A DNA stretch of 64,000 bases, from assembly GCA_034114085.1 (NCBI GenBank), contig JAXEWB010000060.1, positions 1 through 64,000 on the forward strand, written 5' to 3'. This document shows positions 50,764 to 59,759 of the stretch, piece after piece; positions within the stretch are counted from its first letter, which is position 1, and every line of letters begins with the position of its first letter. The notes beneath the pieces are model-generated. The model saw only the letters and a program-made list of their open reading frames with translations. It made no database searches and had not been told where the DNA came from. The stretch comes from Spiro-02 sp034114085 (lineage in GTDB: Bacteria; Spirochaetota; Spirochaetia; Sphaerochaetales; Sphaerochaetaceae). The position numbers were made by a program, and so were the translations under genes.

Positions 50764-52491
50764 ATGAAAAAACGAGGGCGCTTGATCATCGTTCTTCTGG
50801 TTTTGGTAGTTTGCGGGATTTTCCTGTATCCTACCATCAAGTGGTATGGTTTCGTACCGCAGTCGGCCAAGGAACTAGCAACAGGCTCGAATGTGCAGAT
50901 CAAGGAATATTCCCGCGGACAGGCTTCGCGTGAGCTACGGGAATTGAAAGAGTTGGTGCAGGGCAATCCGTCTGCGGCGCTGCCTGAGGAATACGATTTC
51001 CTCAAGTCCATTGCCAAGGACAACTATAAGGCGATGAAGCAGCCGATTCCAAAGACTTGGACCGTTGAAGCCGTCTTCTATGCCTTTGTCAATGAACAGG
51101 CCATGTTCGACGCACTTGAAAACGAACATAGGACTCAGTTGCTTGACCTCAAGGCTCTTGGTTCAAAGGTGTTGCAGCTCGGTCTCGACCTCCGCGGCGG
51201 CATGAGCATTCTGCTCGATGCGGACGTGGACGCTTATCAGGCGAAAGTCGGTCGTAGCGTCAGCTCTTCCGAAGTGACTACGTTGGTGAATCAGGATATC
51301 GAAATTTTGCAGAACCGTATCGACCAATTCGGAGTGTCCGAACCGGATATCCGCCTTCAGGGCTCCGACCAGATTCTGATTGAGATCCCTGGTGCGGCCG
51401 ATCCTGAGCGTGTAAATTCCTTCCTGCGCGGCAAGGGTTCCTTGACGTTCCAGATTGTGGATACCGAGCTTACCAGTCAGTTGAATGCCTATTATGCCGC
51501 GAATCCGTCCGAGGTCTATACCGACACCGGTATCATCAAGCAGCCGGACTTCCTGCCGGCTGGCAAGATCGCCGCAGGCTACTATGTCAACGACGCCTAT
51601 GGTATTGACGAGTTGCAAAGCTTCGTCGTGTTGAACGAAGAAGTAGGTCTTGACGGCATTCATCTTGAACAGGCGACGACTTCTACCGACGGCGTTACCG
51701 GTCGTCCGGTAGTCAATTTCCAGCTTGACAGCGTAGGCGGCGACATCTTCTACAAACTGACCTCCACCCATGTCAACGATACTATGGCGGTCGTCATGGA
51801 CGGCAAGGTGAAGGCCATGGCCACCATTACAGAAGGAATCCGTAACAGCGTCCAGATTTCCGGTTTCTCCGCTGACGAAGCCGCCAATCTCGCGGTTGTG
51901 CTGCGGACCGCGGCGCTTCCGATTGAGCTTGTCGTCTCCAGTCAGCAGGCGGTCGGCGCTACGTTGGGCGAAGACGCCGTCGTCACTGGCTTGAAGGCGA
52001 TTGGCTTGGGGTTGATTCTTGTCGTTTTGTTCATGATCGCATACTATGCCTGGAGCGGTCTGATCGCCGACCTCGCGTTGATTTTGAATCTGATCATCAT
52101 GCTCTCGGTGCTGTCCGCTTTCAATTTTACGCTGACGTTGACCAGTATCGCCGGTTTGATCCTGACCTTGGGCATGGCTGTCGATGCCAACGTCATCATC
52201 TTTGAGAGAATCAAGGAAGAGCGCGCGTTGGGCAAGACTCCGCAGGCTTCGGTCAAAGCCGGTTTCGGAAAGGCTTTCTGGACGATCATGGACTCCAACA
52301 TCACCACGATTATCGCGGCTTTGGTACTTTCTCAGCTTGGAACCAGCGCCGTCAAGGGCTTCGCCAATACATTGGCGATCGGTATCGTCAGCTCGCTGTT
52401 CACGGCTCTGTTCGTATCGCATCTGGTCTTTGATGCGACCGTTACGGACAAGCCGAACGCCAAGCTGCATATCAGCTGGAGGAAGAACTAA
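50764..52491 (+). CDS. secD: Protein translocase subunit SecD
   Basis: A 575-residue RND-family protein that uses proton motive force to help pull exported proteins across. N-terminal helix, periplasmic P1 domain with LGLDLRGGMSILLDADVD, QNRIDQFGVSEPDIRLQGSD and the SecD-specific GAADPERV, then a six-helix C-terminal block with GMAVDANVIIFERIKEE, the conserved region containing the proton-relay aspartate. secF begins 1 bp after the stop. Shorter periplasmic domain than E. coli SecD but usual for spirochaetes. Confidence 0.97.
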   Translation: MKKRGRLIIVLLVLVVCGIFLYPTIKWYGFVPQSAKELATGSNVQIKEYSRGQASRELRELKELVQGNPSAALPEEYDFLKSIAKDNYKAMKQPIPKTWTVEAVFYAFVNEQAMFDALENEHRTQLLDLKALGSKVLQLGLDLRGGMSILLDADVDAYQAKVGRSVSSSEVTTLVNQDIEILQNRIDQFGVSEPDIRLQGSDQILIEIPGAADPERVNSFLRGKGSLTFQIVDTELTSQLNAYYAANPSEVYTDTGIIKQPDFLPAGKIAAGYYVNDAYGIDELQSFVVLNEEVGLDGIHLEQATTSTDGVTGRPVVNFQLDSVGGDIFYKLTSTHVNDTMAVVMDGKVKAMATITEGIRNSVQISGFSADEAANLAVVLRTAALPIELVVSSQQAVGATLGEDAVVTGLKAIGLGLILVVLFMIAYYAWSGLIADLALILNLIIMLSVLSAFNFTLTLTSIAGLILTLGMAVDANVIIFERIKEERALGKTPQASVKAGFGKAFWTIMDSNITTIIAALVLSQLGTSAVKGFANTLAIGIVSSLFTALFVSHLVFDATVTDKPNAKLHISWRKN

Positions 52492-52492
52492 A

Positions 52493-53809
52493 ATGGCCAA
52501 TAAGAAAGTTCCTGTCGTTAAATTTCGTTTTTATGCGGTGGCCATATCGTTGGTCCTGCTGGTGGCGGGCATCGTCGCCTTCATCGTGTTCGGTGGTTTC
52601 AATACTGGCATCGACTTCGACAGCGGCTTGAGCCAGCGCATCCAGATCGCTCCCGCAGGCCTGCAAGTTTCCTATACCGGAGCCGCTGATGCGACGTTGT
52701 CGATTTCCGGCAATGCGTTGTCCTTGGAGATTCGTGACGCCTCCGGTGTAAAGACCTACAACTTCGCTTCTTCCGCATATCCGACTTCCGCCGATTTGGC
52801 GAAGGGGTTGAACGATATCGAAGGGGTGGAGGCCGCTGCAATCGAAGGCGGGCTGCTTACCCAGAACCTTCTCTCCGGTTTTGGTTTCCCCGCGACGCTG
52901 AGCCCCGTTCCCAAGATGTTGAATTTCAGTACCGATACCGTGGATGTGTCGATCAATCAGGTTCGCGAGGCACTTTCCTCTTTGGGTAATGTCAAGGTGC
53001 AGACCGTCGGTTCCACGGCGAACGCTACCTTCCAGATTCGTCTGGGAACCACGGAAGGCGATACCCAGGCTTCTTTGGAGGAGAAGGTCTCCAGCCTGCT
53101 TGGCGCCGCTTTCGGCGATGACAGCGTGGTTGTCTTGCAGAACGACTTTGTCGGTCCCAAGTTCTCCGCTACGCTGGTCTCCAGTTCCGTCATTGCGATT
53201 CTCATCGCCATGGTGCTGATCATGGTCTATGTATGGGTTCGCTTCCGTTTCGCATACGCCGTCTCCGCTTTGGTGGGATTGTTCCACGATGTGTTGCTCC
53301 TGCTGAGTTTCATCGTTGTATTCCAGCTTGAGATTTCCAGTACGACGATTGCCGCGGTTCTGACAATCATCGGTTATTCGTTGAACAACACGATTGTTAT
53401 TTTCGACCGTATCCGTGAGAACGTCGGGCTCAACAAGGATGCCACCATGGCGTCTTTGGTCGATACCAGCGTGACACAGTCATTGAGAAGAACTTCGTTC
53501 AGCTCCCTGACCACGGTTCTGGCGATTCTGCCGCTGGCTGTCTTCACTACCGGCGATATCCGGTTGTTCGCTATTGAACTGGTGTTCGGCGTTGTAGTCG
53601 GTACCTATTCCTCAAACTTCATCTCCCCCGCGTTGCTGTATTGGATTGTCAAGGCGCAGGGTCAGAAGGGCGGCAAGACGCCTGAGAGCAAGGCGAGCCT
53701 GACCGAAGATGCTTCCGTGGTCGATGCCGAATTGGTCGAGACTTCCAACATCGTTGAGATTCCTGTCGCGGAGAGGAAGCTCAAGGGCAAGCGCCAGCAG
53801 AAGAAATAG
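52493..53809 (+). CDS. secF: Protein translocase subunit SecF
   Basis: A 438-residue partner of SecD. N-terminal helix followed by GGFNTGIDFDSGLSQRIQIA, the SecF motif; then a periplasmic domain of about 240 residues, longer than in E. coli SecF (323 residues total); then the six-helix block with IIGYSLNNTIVIFDRIREN. The C-terminus ends in a basic tail (ERKLKGKRQQKK). GGAGGAAG within the end of secD drives translation from ATG 52493. The open frame extends upstream inside secD but is not expected to be used. Confidence 0.95.
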   Translation: MANKKVPVVKFRFYAVAISLVLLVAGIVAFIVFGGFNTGIDFDSGLSQRIQIAPAGLQVSYTGAADATLSISGNALSLEIRDASGVKTYNFASSAYPTSADLAKGLNDIEGVEAAAIEGGLLTQNLLSGFGFPATLSPVPKMLNFSTDTVDVSINQVREALSSLGNVKVQTVGSTANATFQIRLGTTEGDTQASLEEKVSSLLGAAFGDDSVVVLQNDFVGPKFSATLVSSSVIAILIAMVLIMVYVWVRFRFAYAVSALVGLFHDVLLLLSFIVVFQLEISSTTIAAVLTIIGYSLNNTIVIFDRIRENVGLNKDATMASLVDTSVTQSLRRTSFSSLTTVLAILPLAVFTTGDIRLFAIELVFGVVVGTYSSNFISPALLYWIVKAQGQKGGKTPESKASLTEDASVVDAELVETSNIVEIPVAERKLKGKRQQKK

Positions 53810-53973
53810 GGCTGTGCCGCTATGGTTTCAATGGGGCTGTCGCAAAAGTCGCAGGACTTGGCCGATGGCCCCGTTTTGTTTATCGGGCGGTGGGCATCAA
53901 GCCGAGGCGGCATGAAAGGCTTGCCTTGGGCGGAGCTCCATCGTACAGTATGGGAGAAGAGGTGTATCGCCGT

Positions 53974-54867
53974 ATGGATTTGATAGAAGCCTCCACGATG
54001 GGGTTTTGCAATGGCGTCTCCTATGCCGTCGGCAAGGTGGAGCGATGTCTTGCCTTGGCTGTGCGACAGGGCGTGCAGGCATACTCCTATGGGGATTTCA
54101 TCCATAACCGACAGGTGATGGAACAGTATGAAAAGCAGGGACTCAAGGTCATAGAAAGTCCGGAAGGCAATGTTCCTGGCTACATCGTCATACGTGCCCA
54201 CGGCATTTCCGATTCCGTCAGGAGAAGTTTTGAGGATGCGGGGTTCAATATCATTGATGGTACGTGTCCGACGGTGGCCAAGTCTCAACGGCTGATCAGG
54301 GAGGCCGGGCGTGATGGCTTCCATGTGGTGGTCATAGGTCTCACCGGCCATCATGAGACGCTCGCCCTCGCCGGCTGTGAGGTTTCTCCGGGGACGTTGG
54401 TTCCGTCCACCATTGTGGAAAAGGTCGGGGATCTTGAACGGGTGCCCGGCGGCATACCGTTGTTCGTCATGATTCAGACGACGTTTCCGGAACTTGAAGG
54501 CAGATTGATATATCAGGCGATATCTTCGCGTTTTGTCGGGCGGAAGATCGTTTTCGGCAATCGTATTTGTCCCAGCTCTTCGGCCCGCCGGGAGTCCGTC
54601 AACAGACTGTGCGACGTGTGCGATGCGGTGGTCGTGGTCGGAAGCCACATGAGCGCCAATACTCAGGCGCTTGTCGAGATCGTCCGGGATAGACGGATTC
54701 CTGTCTATTGGGTTGAGACGGCGGATGAGCTGACGGAAGATATGTGTCGTTATGACTGCGTTGGCCTTACTGCCGGAGCGTCTACGGCGACGGTCGTCAT
54801 AGAGAATGTCAAGAAGCGTTTGCGTCTGATGTGTGATAGAATGTCTCAAGGAAAGGATGAGGGGTAA
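53974..54867 (+). CDS. ispH: 4-hydroxy-3-methylbut-2-enyl diphosphate reductase
   Basis: A 297-residue [4Fe-4S] enzyme for the last step of the MEP isoprenoid pathway. The three cluster cysteines are in MGFCNGV (Cys12), IIDGTCPTVAKS and GNRICPSSSAR; substrate residues are seen in GDFIHN, RAHGIS, TGHHE and TTFPELEGR. Length matches the family. ATG 53974 is preferred over ATG 53950 because MDLIEASTMGFCNGV is the family N-terminus and AGAGGTG precedes it. rex follows after 7 bp. Confidence 0.94.
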   Translation: MDLIEASTMGFCNGVSYAVGKVERCLALAVRQGVQAYSYGDFIHNRQVMEQYEKQGLKVIESPEGNVPGYIVIRAHGISDSVRRSFEDAGFNIIDGTCPTVAKSQRLIREAGRDGFHVVVIGLTGHHETLALAGCEVSPGTLVPSTIVEKVGDLERVPGGIPLFVMIQTTFPELEGRLIYQAISSRFVGRKIVFGNRICPSSSARRESVNRLCDVCDAVVVVGSHMSANTQALVEIVRDRRIPVYWVETADELTEDMCRYDCVGLTAGASTATVVIENVKKRLRLMCDRMSQGKDEG

Positions 54868-54874
54868 TCAACGA

Positions 54875-55591
54875 ATGAGCAGCATGGATGTGACAAACAA
54901 GAAGGAAGTTGAGCTTCGGTCGTCCATATCGATACCGACGATCAAACGGTTTCCATCGTATCTGAGGATCCTCAGGCAATATGATGAGGCTGGCCATGAA
55001 TGGGTTTCCGCTACAAAGTTGGCTGAGGAATTGGGTTTGAAGCCGATTCAGGTCCGCAAGGATATGTCCTGTACCGGTGTCGAGGGGCGGCCCAAGGTCG
55101 GTTTTGAGATACCGTCCCTGATCAGGGCGATCACCCATTGTCTTGGCTGGGACAATTCCACCGACGCTCTGGTCGTGGGCGCCGGACATCTTGGCTCGGC
55201 TTTGGCGAGATATGAGGGGTTTGAATCCTATGGACTGCGGATTGTGGCCATGTTCGATCGGGATCCTGAGAAATGCGGCAGGAAGATGGGCGACGTCGAT
55301 ATCCTGCCGCTGGAGAAGCTGCAGATGTTCATCAAGGAAAACAGGATCAATATAGCCGCGATTGCCGTACCCGCCAACCAGGCGCAGGCTGTAGCCGATT
55401 TGCTGATCAAATGCGGCATCAAGGCGATCTGGAATTTCGCTCCCAAGGATCTGAAGATTCCGCCGGGTGTCGTCCTGCAACGGACCGACCTCGCCACGAG
55501 CTTCGCCGTATTGTCGGCGAAATTGCGGCGGATGATGGCGGGGGAGATGCTTGATGCCTTTGACGATGAAGAAGACCCCGGACAGGTATGA
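54875..55591 (+). CDS. rex: Redox-sensing transcriptional repressor Rex
   Basis: A 238-residue dimeric repressor that leaves DNA when NADH rises. Winged helix with SATKLAEELGLKPIQVRKDM (the KPxQVRKD recognition helix of Rex), then a Rossmann domain with VVGAGHLGSALARY, and the domain-swapped C-terminal helix TSFAVLSAKLRRMMAGEM. ATG 54875 is preferred, with GAGGGG upstream. It lies between ispH and a hydrogenase cluster whose leader carries a Rex-type operator, so direct control of hydrogen metabolism is likely. Confidence 0.96.
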   Translation: MSSMDVTNKKEVELRSSISIPTIKRFPSYLRILRQYDEAGHEWVSATKLAEELGLKPIQVRKDMSCTGVEGRPKVGFEIPSLIRAITHCLGWDNSTDALVVGAGHLGSALARYEGFESYGLRIVAMFDRDPEKCGRKMGDVDILPLEKLQMFIKENRINIAAIAVPANQAQAVADLLIKCGIKAIWNFAPKDLKIPPGVVLQRTDLATSFAVLSAKLRRMMAGEMLDAFDDEEDPGQV

Positions 55592-55625
55592 AAACGCTGT
55601 AGGCGCAGAAGTATATTCCATGGAT

Positions 55626-55669
55626 AAAGCCATTGCCTGAGAGAAACATCTGGGAATGGCTTTGTTTTT
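55626..55669 (+). terminator. Terminator of ispH-rex
   Basis: AAAGCCATT (55626-55634) pairs with AATGGCTTT (55655-55663), followed by GTTTTTG. Confidence 0.8.
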
Positions 55670-55710
55670 GTATGTGTACCTATGTGCTTATGTATGATTA
55701 AGTATGATTA

Positions 55711-55728
55711 AAGTGATTATATTCACAT
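55711..55728 (+). promoter_or_regulatory. Putative Rex operator upstream of the hydrogenase cluster
   Basis: AAGTGATTATATTCACAT: GTGA (55713-55716), 6-bp AT spacer, TCAC (55723-55726). It fits the TTGTGA-N6-TCACAA Rex consensus except at the outer T/A bases. It overlaps a possible -35 (TTCACA, then 16 bp, TAGAAT at 55745). Confidence 0.65.
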
Positions 55729-55805
55729 TAATTATTATTTTTTTTAGAATGATGTTTCAAAAACGAGAGTATATAGCGTTAATTTGTTTCAAATGATATC
55801 TTTTG

Positions 55806-55834
55806 TTGACTTTTCCGGTGTTGTGATGTATCCT
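55806..55834 (+). promoter_or_regulatory. Second promoter of the hydrogenase cluster
   Basis: TTGACT (55806-55811), 17-bp spacer, TATCCT (55829-55834), about 66 bp before the first gene. Confidence 0.55.
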
Positions 55835-55899
55835 TGTTGCGTACGATCCGCCTTCCTGGTGCGTATTGGAGGGTGCGGTGTGCGAGGAGTGTGTTCGCA

Positions 55900-56157
55900 A
55901 TGGAAAAAGTGACGGTAGAGCTTTGCATGGGCAGTTCCTGTTTTGCTAGGGGGAATTCCCAGGCCCTGACTAATCTGGAAAGCTATATTTCCGAAAACAG
56001 CCTGGAAGATCGTGTCGATCTCATCGGCCATCTTTGCTTGGGCGCTTGTGCGAAGGGGCCTAACATCAAGGTCGGAGACGTCTCCTATTCCGGTGTCGAT
56101 CCGGATTGTGTCGTAGACCTGTTGGTCGAAGCGTTGAACAAGGAGTCGGCGTCATAA
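55900..56157 (+). CDS. Thioredoxin-like [2Fe-2S] ferredoxin (TM1420-like)
   Basis: An 85-residue single-domain ferredoxin related to the C-terminal part of NuoE/HndA. Cluster cysteines are CMGSSC (positions 9 and 14) and CLGAC (47 and 51). It likely passes electrons to or from the sensory hydrogenase encoded next. ATG 55900 has GAGGAG upstream; a longer frame is open but lacks signals. Same order as in Thermotoga, where a similar ferredoxin precedes a sensory [FeFe] hydrogenase. Confidence 0.9.
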   Translation: MEKVTVELCMGSSCFARGNSQALTNLESYISENSLEDRVDLIGHLCLGACAKGPNIKVGDVSYSGVDPDCVVDLLVEALNKESAS

Positions 56158-56217
56158 AGCGTCGCGGCTTTGTTCCAGGCGCGGCGAGAAATCCATAGGG
56201 TCATCCAGGAGGGGTGT

Positions 56218-58080
56218 ATGGTCTATCCGATATATACTGAACTGACACAATGCAGGGATTGCTACAAATGCGTTCGGTCTTGTCCGGTCAAGGCGATTCA
56301 GGTAAAGGACGGCAGCGCCGTCGTCATCAAGGATCGTTGTGTTTTTTGTGGACATTGCGTCGATATTTGTCCAAACCATGCCAAGAAAGTACGAGATGAT
56401 ATCGCCCGGGTCCAGATGTTCCTTCGTAGCGACAAAAAAGTATACTGTTCAATAGCGCCCTCCTATGCGGCTGAATTCGCCGGGCAGAGCGATGCCGTAC
56501 TGGCCGCTTTGGTTCAGCTTGGTTTCACCGGCATCTCCGAGACGGCCATTGGCGCCGCTTTGGTTTCCGCTTGCGTCGATCTTGACGCCAGCCGCAATGG
56601 CGGCGTCTGTTCATGGATTTCGACCGCCTGTCCCTCCGTGGTCGAACTGGTTCATAAATATTATCCTCAGCTTGAAGGTAATCTGTCGCCTGTTCCTTCT
56701 CCATTGCAGTGCCATAGCGCATATCTGCGTGAAATTTACGGAGACGACATCGGCATCGTATTCATCGGGCCTTGTATTGCGAAGAAAGTCGAAGCGGACA
56801 CTACGCCCGGATTTCCTGATTTCGCTTTGACGTTCGGAGAACTGCGCCAGTGGCTTGACCGTGAGAATATTTCTTTGGACGAGCTCGCGGCGGGTATAGA
56901 ACGCAAGACGGTGCGGATTCCTAATTTTGTCCCGGCTCCTGCGGGAGAGACTACCCTGTATCCAGTTGAAGGCGGCATGATCGCTTCGTTGGTCTGGGGG
57001 CATGATGTGTTCCAGGACAAGGCTGTTGCGATTAGCGGCGTGGATCAGGTAATCGGGGTTCTGGACGAACTGCCGGGAAAAGATTCAGCGACCGGTCAGG
57101 ATCGGGATGTCTACGATGACTTTCTGGAACTGCTGAGCTGTGAAGGGGGGTGCGTGAACGGGCCCGGTGCGTCAAAAGGGCGTTCTCCCGCCACGAAGAA
57201 GTCCCTCTCCACCAGATATACTAGGGAACGGATTACCACAGAGCAGGAAAAACTGTTCGTACCTCCAATGGACTTCCTTGAACGGCTGTTGGACAAGGGT
57301 TATGACATGTTGGTTCGTAGCGACCGGCGTAGTGAATATCCACCTTCCAGCTTTGTTCCTGCCGGACACAAGGGGAAGTTTACCGAGGAGCGGATTACCC
57401 AGGCCCTGAAGGATCTCGGCAAGATGACCAAGGCGGATGAGCTGAACTGCGGTGGTTGCGGCTATAACACCTGCCGCGACATGGCTATCGCTTATTTGGA
57501 AGGCATGGCTGAGCCTGAGATGTGCGTCACCAAGATGCGCAAGGAAGCCCAGAGCAAGGTCGATGTATTGCTGAGGACGATTCCTATGGGAGTCGTCATG
57601 GTTGACGAGGATCTGAAGATCGTTGATTGCAATACTGGTTTTCTGCATTTGTTCGGTGATATCGACTACAGCATCGAAAGTGAGATCCTCGACCTGATCA
57701 GCGGCTTGCCGCTGGAGCGGTTCGTTCCGTTCCATGACAAGTTCCGTGACCAGTTCTACGCTTCCAAGCCCGGCCAGTACCGGTTGCACTATCAGGACAA
57801 GTTCCTCCGCGTTACGTTCTTCATCGTCGAGAAGCAACGGTTGGTCGGGGCGATTTTCGAGGATGTCACTTCACCGACCGTGCGCCGCGAGACTGTGGTC
57901 AAGAAGGCCGAGGATGTTATCCAGAAGAGCTTGGAGACGGTTCAGCAGATCGCCTCCTTGCTCGGCGAGAACGCCGCGGAAACGGAAATCATGCTTAATT
58001 CGCTAATCGACGCCTTCAAAGTTCCCGGTACTGGCGAAGAAGATGGCTTTATGCTCGATGACCAGCAGGATTTGTCATGA
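56218..58080 (+). CDS. hydS: Sensory [FeFe] hydrogenase with PAS domain (HydS-like, group C)
   Basis: A 620-residue multidomain protein. Two [4Fe-4S] clusters at the N-terminus (Cys12/15/18/22 and 41/44/47/51), then the H-cluster domain: L1 is STACPS (Cys139), lacking the first cysteine of TSCCP; L2 is GPCIAKKVE (Cys187); L3 is ELLSCEGGCVNGPG (Cys309, Cys313), with Leu for the usual Met. Next a CGGCGYNTC cluster domain, then a PAS-like domain around 460-560 and a helical tail. Loss of the proton-relay cysteine marks sensory enzymes like Thermotoga HydS. ATG 56218 has AGGAGGGG. Overlaps the phosphatase gene by 4 bp. Confidence 0.92.
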   Translation: MVYPIYTELTQCRDCYKCVRSCPVKAIQVKDGSAVVIKDRCVFCGHCVDICPNHAKKVRDDIARVQMFLRSDKKVYCSIAPSYAAEFAGQSDAVLAALVQLGFTGISETAIGAALVSACVDLDASRNGGVCSWISTACPSVVELVHKYYPQLEGNLSPVPSPLQCHSAYLREIYGDDIGIVFIGPCIAKKVEADTTPGFPDFALTFGELRQWLDRENISLDELAAGIERKTVRIPNFVPAPAGETTLYPVEGGMIASLVWGHDVFQDKAVAISGVDQVIGVLDELPGKDSATGQDRDVYDDFLELLSCEGGCVNGPGASKGRSPATKKSLSTRYTRERITTEQEKLFVPPMDFLERLLDKGYDMLVRSDRRSEYPPSSFVPAGHKGKFTEERITQALKDLGKMTKADELNCGGCGYNTCRDMAIAYLEGMAEPEMCVTKMRKEAQSKVDVLLRTIPMGVVMVDEDLKIVDCNTGFLHLFGDIDYSIESEILDLISGLPLERFVPFHDKFRDQFYASKPGQYRLHYQDKFLRVTFFIVEKQRLVGAIFEDVTSPTVRRETVVKKAEDVIQKSLETVQQIASLLGENAAETEIMLNSLIDAFKVPGTGEEDGFMLDDQQDLS

Positions 58081-59270
58081 ACGATATATTCATTGATGTA
58101 GACTATTCACAGATATACAAGCATGGGCAGAAGATCGGTGGCGACGTGTTCCTTCTTTCACGGAATCCGGATAATGACCAGATCGTCTGTACGCTCAGCG
58201 ACGGTCTGGGCAGTGGAGTCAAGGCGAACGTTCTTGCCAGCCTGACCGCCCATATGGCCCATAAGCTGAGTTTCAGTCCCATCAATCTGACGCATTCCGC
58301 AAAAATCATCATGAATACCCTGCCGGTCTGCAAGGAGCGGAAGATCAGTTATTCGACCTTCACCATCGCGGATATCAGGTTCCCGACCCGCGATGACATC
58401 GAAGTCCAGCTGGCGGAATACGACAATCCTCCGGCCCTGCATTTCGTTGGTTCGGAATCTCTCAAATGGGAACGTCACCAGATAGACCTCCAGCGAGAAG
58501 GGGCTTTCAAGAAAGAACTGCTTTCTCAGTCGCAGTTCCGCCTGTCCGTAGGGGACCGCCTGGTCATGTTCACCGACGGTGTCACTCAGGCCGGATTGGG
58601 CAAGAGCCTGCCGTTGGGTTGGCGTCTGGACGGGGCTAGGAAGTTCATCCATGAGCAGATAGCGGCAAATCCAGACATCTCATCCAGGGAGCTTTCCAAA
58701 GCAATCGTCCGCAAGGCATATTCTTTGGATGGGCTTGCTTCCCGTGACGATATTACTTGCGTGGTCGTCTATGTGCGCAAGCCTAGACGGACGGTGATTG
58801 TCACCGGCCCTCCGTTCACCAAGGAAGCCGATGAGGTCTTGGGGCAGAAGCTTCGGGAGTTCGAAGGCAAGAAAATCGTTTCTGGTGGTACTACCGCCCA
58901 GATCGTGTCCAGATTGTTCGGAAAGAAAGTCAAGGTCGATATGCATTCGTGGTCGCCCGACGTACCTCCTTGTTCAACGATGGAAGGGGTCGATCTGGTA
59001 ACGGAGGGAATGCTGACGCTGAGCAAGGTCGCCACCGTGCTGGAGAAGAAAATTCCCACTACGGAACTTCCCGACGACGCCGTGAAGCGGTTCGTCGATA
59101 TCCTGTTGGATAGCGATCAGGTTCATTTCATTGTCGGGACGAAAATCAACGAGGCGCATCAGGACCCGAACATTCCTGTGGAGATTGGAATCCGCAGGAC
59201 AATCATCGGTCGGTTGCGAAACGCTTTGGAACAGAACTATCTCAAGGAGACTTCGCAGGAATACCTGTAG
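58077..59270 (+). CDS. SpoIIE-type protein serine phosphatase
   Basis: A 397-residue PP2C-fold phosphatase. Metal-binding aspartates appear in CTLSDGLGSGVKAN, VMFTDGVTQAG and ASRDDITCVVVYV. A C-terminal domain of about 150 residues with TVIVTGPPFTKEADEVLG is not assigned to a family. It starts inside the sensory hydrogenase gene (ATGA overlap). In Thermotoga a SpoIIE-like phosphatase follows HydS at the same position, which suggests a hydrogen-sensing output through dephosphorylation of a partner. The target is unknown. Confidence 0.9.
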   Translation: MNDIFIDVDYSQIYKHGQKIGGDVFLLSRNPDNDQIVCTLSDGLGSGVKANVLASLTAHMAHKLSFSPINLTHSAKIIMNTLPVCKERKISYSTFTIADIRFPTRDDIEVQLAEYDNPPALHFVGSESLKWERHQIDLQREGAFKKELLSQSQFRLSVGDRLVMFTDGVTQAGLGKSLPLGWRLDGARKFIHEQIAANPDISSRELSKAIVRKAYSLDGLASRDDITCVVVYVRKPRRTVIVTGPPFTKEADEVLGQKLREFEGKKIVSGGTTAQIVSRLFGKKVKVDMHSWSPDVPPCSTMEGVDLVTEGMLTLSKVATVLEKKIPTTELPDDAVKRFVDILLDSDQVHFIVGTKINEAHQDPNIPVEIGIRRTIIGRLRNALEQNYLKETSQEYL

Positions 59271-59480
59271 TTTCCCCGCGAATGTGGACTTTCTGCTTCC
59301 CCGCCGGAACCGGGCGTGGATGCGGGATGATGAAGACTGTCGATTGTTCCGGTCTGGACACATCCGTTGGAGATGGCGACCACCGGAGGGAAGAACAAGA
59401 GCATGTTGCGATGGCGATACGCTTGGGATAAAATCACTGGTTTCGCCAGGCAAGGATAATATGAGTAGAAGGAGAAGTAT

Positions 59481-59759
59481 ATGAACAAGAAGAAAAAAGT
59501 CGAAGTAAAGATCTGCGTCGGAACCGCATGCTTTGTCCAGGGGGGTGCTGATTTGCTCCTCTATAATGATTTTCTCGATCCCGAAGTTCTTGCCGGTTGC
59601 GAGATCGAAGGAAGTTCCTGCCTGGATGTCTGCAAAAAAGTCGAAGCTGACGCCGGGATTGATTCAAAGCCGCCTTTTATCACCGTTAACGGCAAGGTCT
59701 ACGGCAGTGTGAATCAGGATCGGTTCTGCAAGCTTCTCGAGGAGGCTGTGAATGCTTGA
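59481..59759 (+). CDS. Thioredoxin-like [2Fe-2S] ferredoxin, second copy
   Basis: A 92-residue ferredoxin of the same fold as the one at 55900. Cluster cysteines are in KICVGTACFVQ (Cys12, Cys17) and GSSCLDVCKK. The basic N-terminus MNKKKKVEVK and the intact ends show a complete gene. GGAG precedes the ATG. It overlaps hydA by 8 bp, so it is the electron partner of the catalytic hydrogenase. A 210-bp gap without visible signals separates it from the phosphatase. Confidence 0.92.
   Translation: MNKKKKVEVKICVGTACFVQGGADLLLYNDFLDPEVLAGCEIEGSSCLDVCKKVEADAGIDSKPPFITVNGKVYGSVNQDRFCKLLEEAVNA

Noticed and set aside
52184..52492. In-frame extension of secF into secD
   Set aside because: secF has its own GGAGGAAG and ATG at 52493 giving the family N-terminus; the extension is out-of-frame secD.
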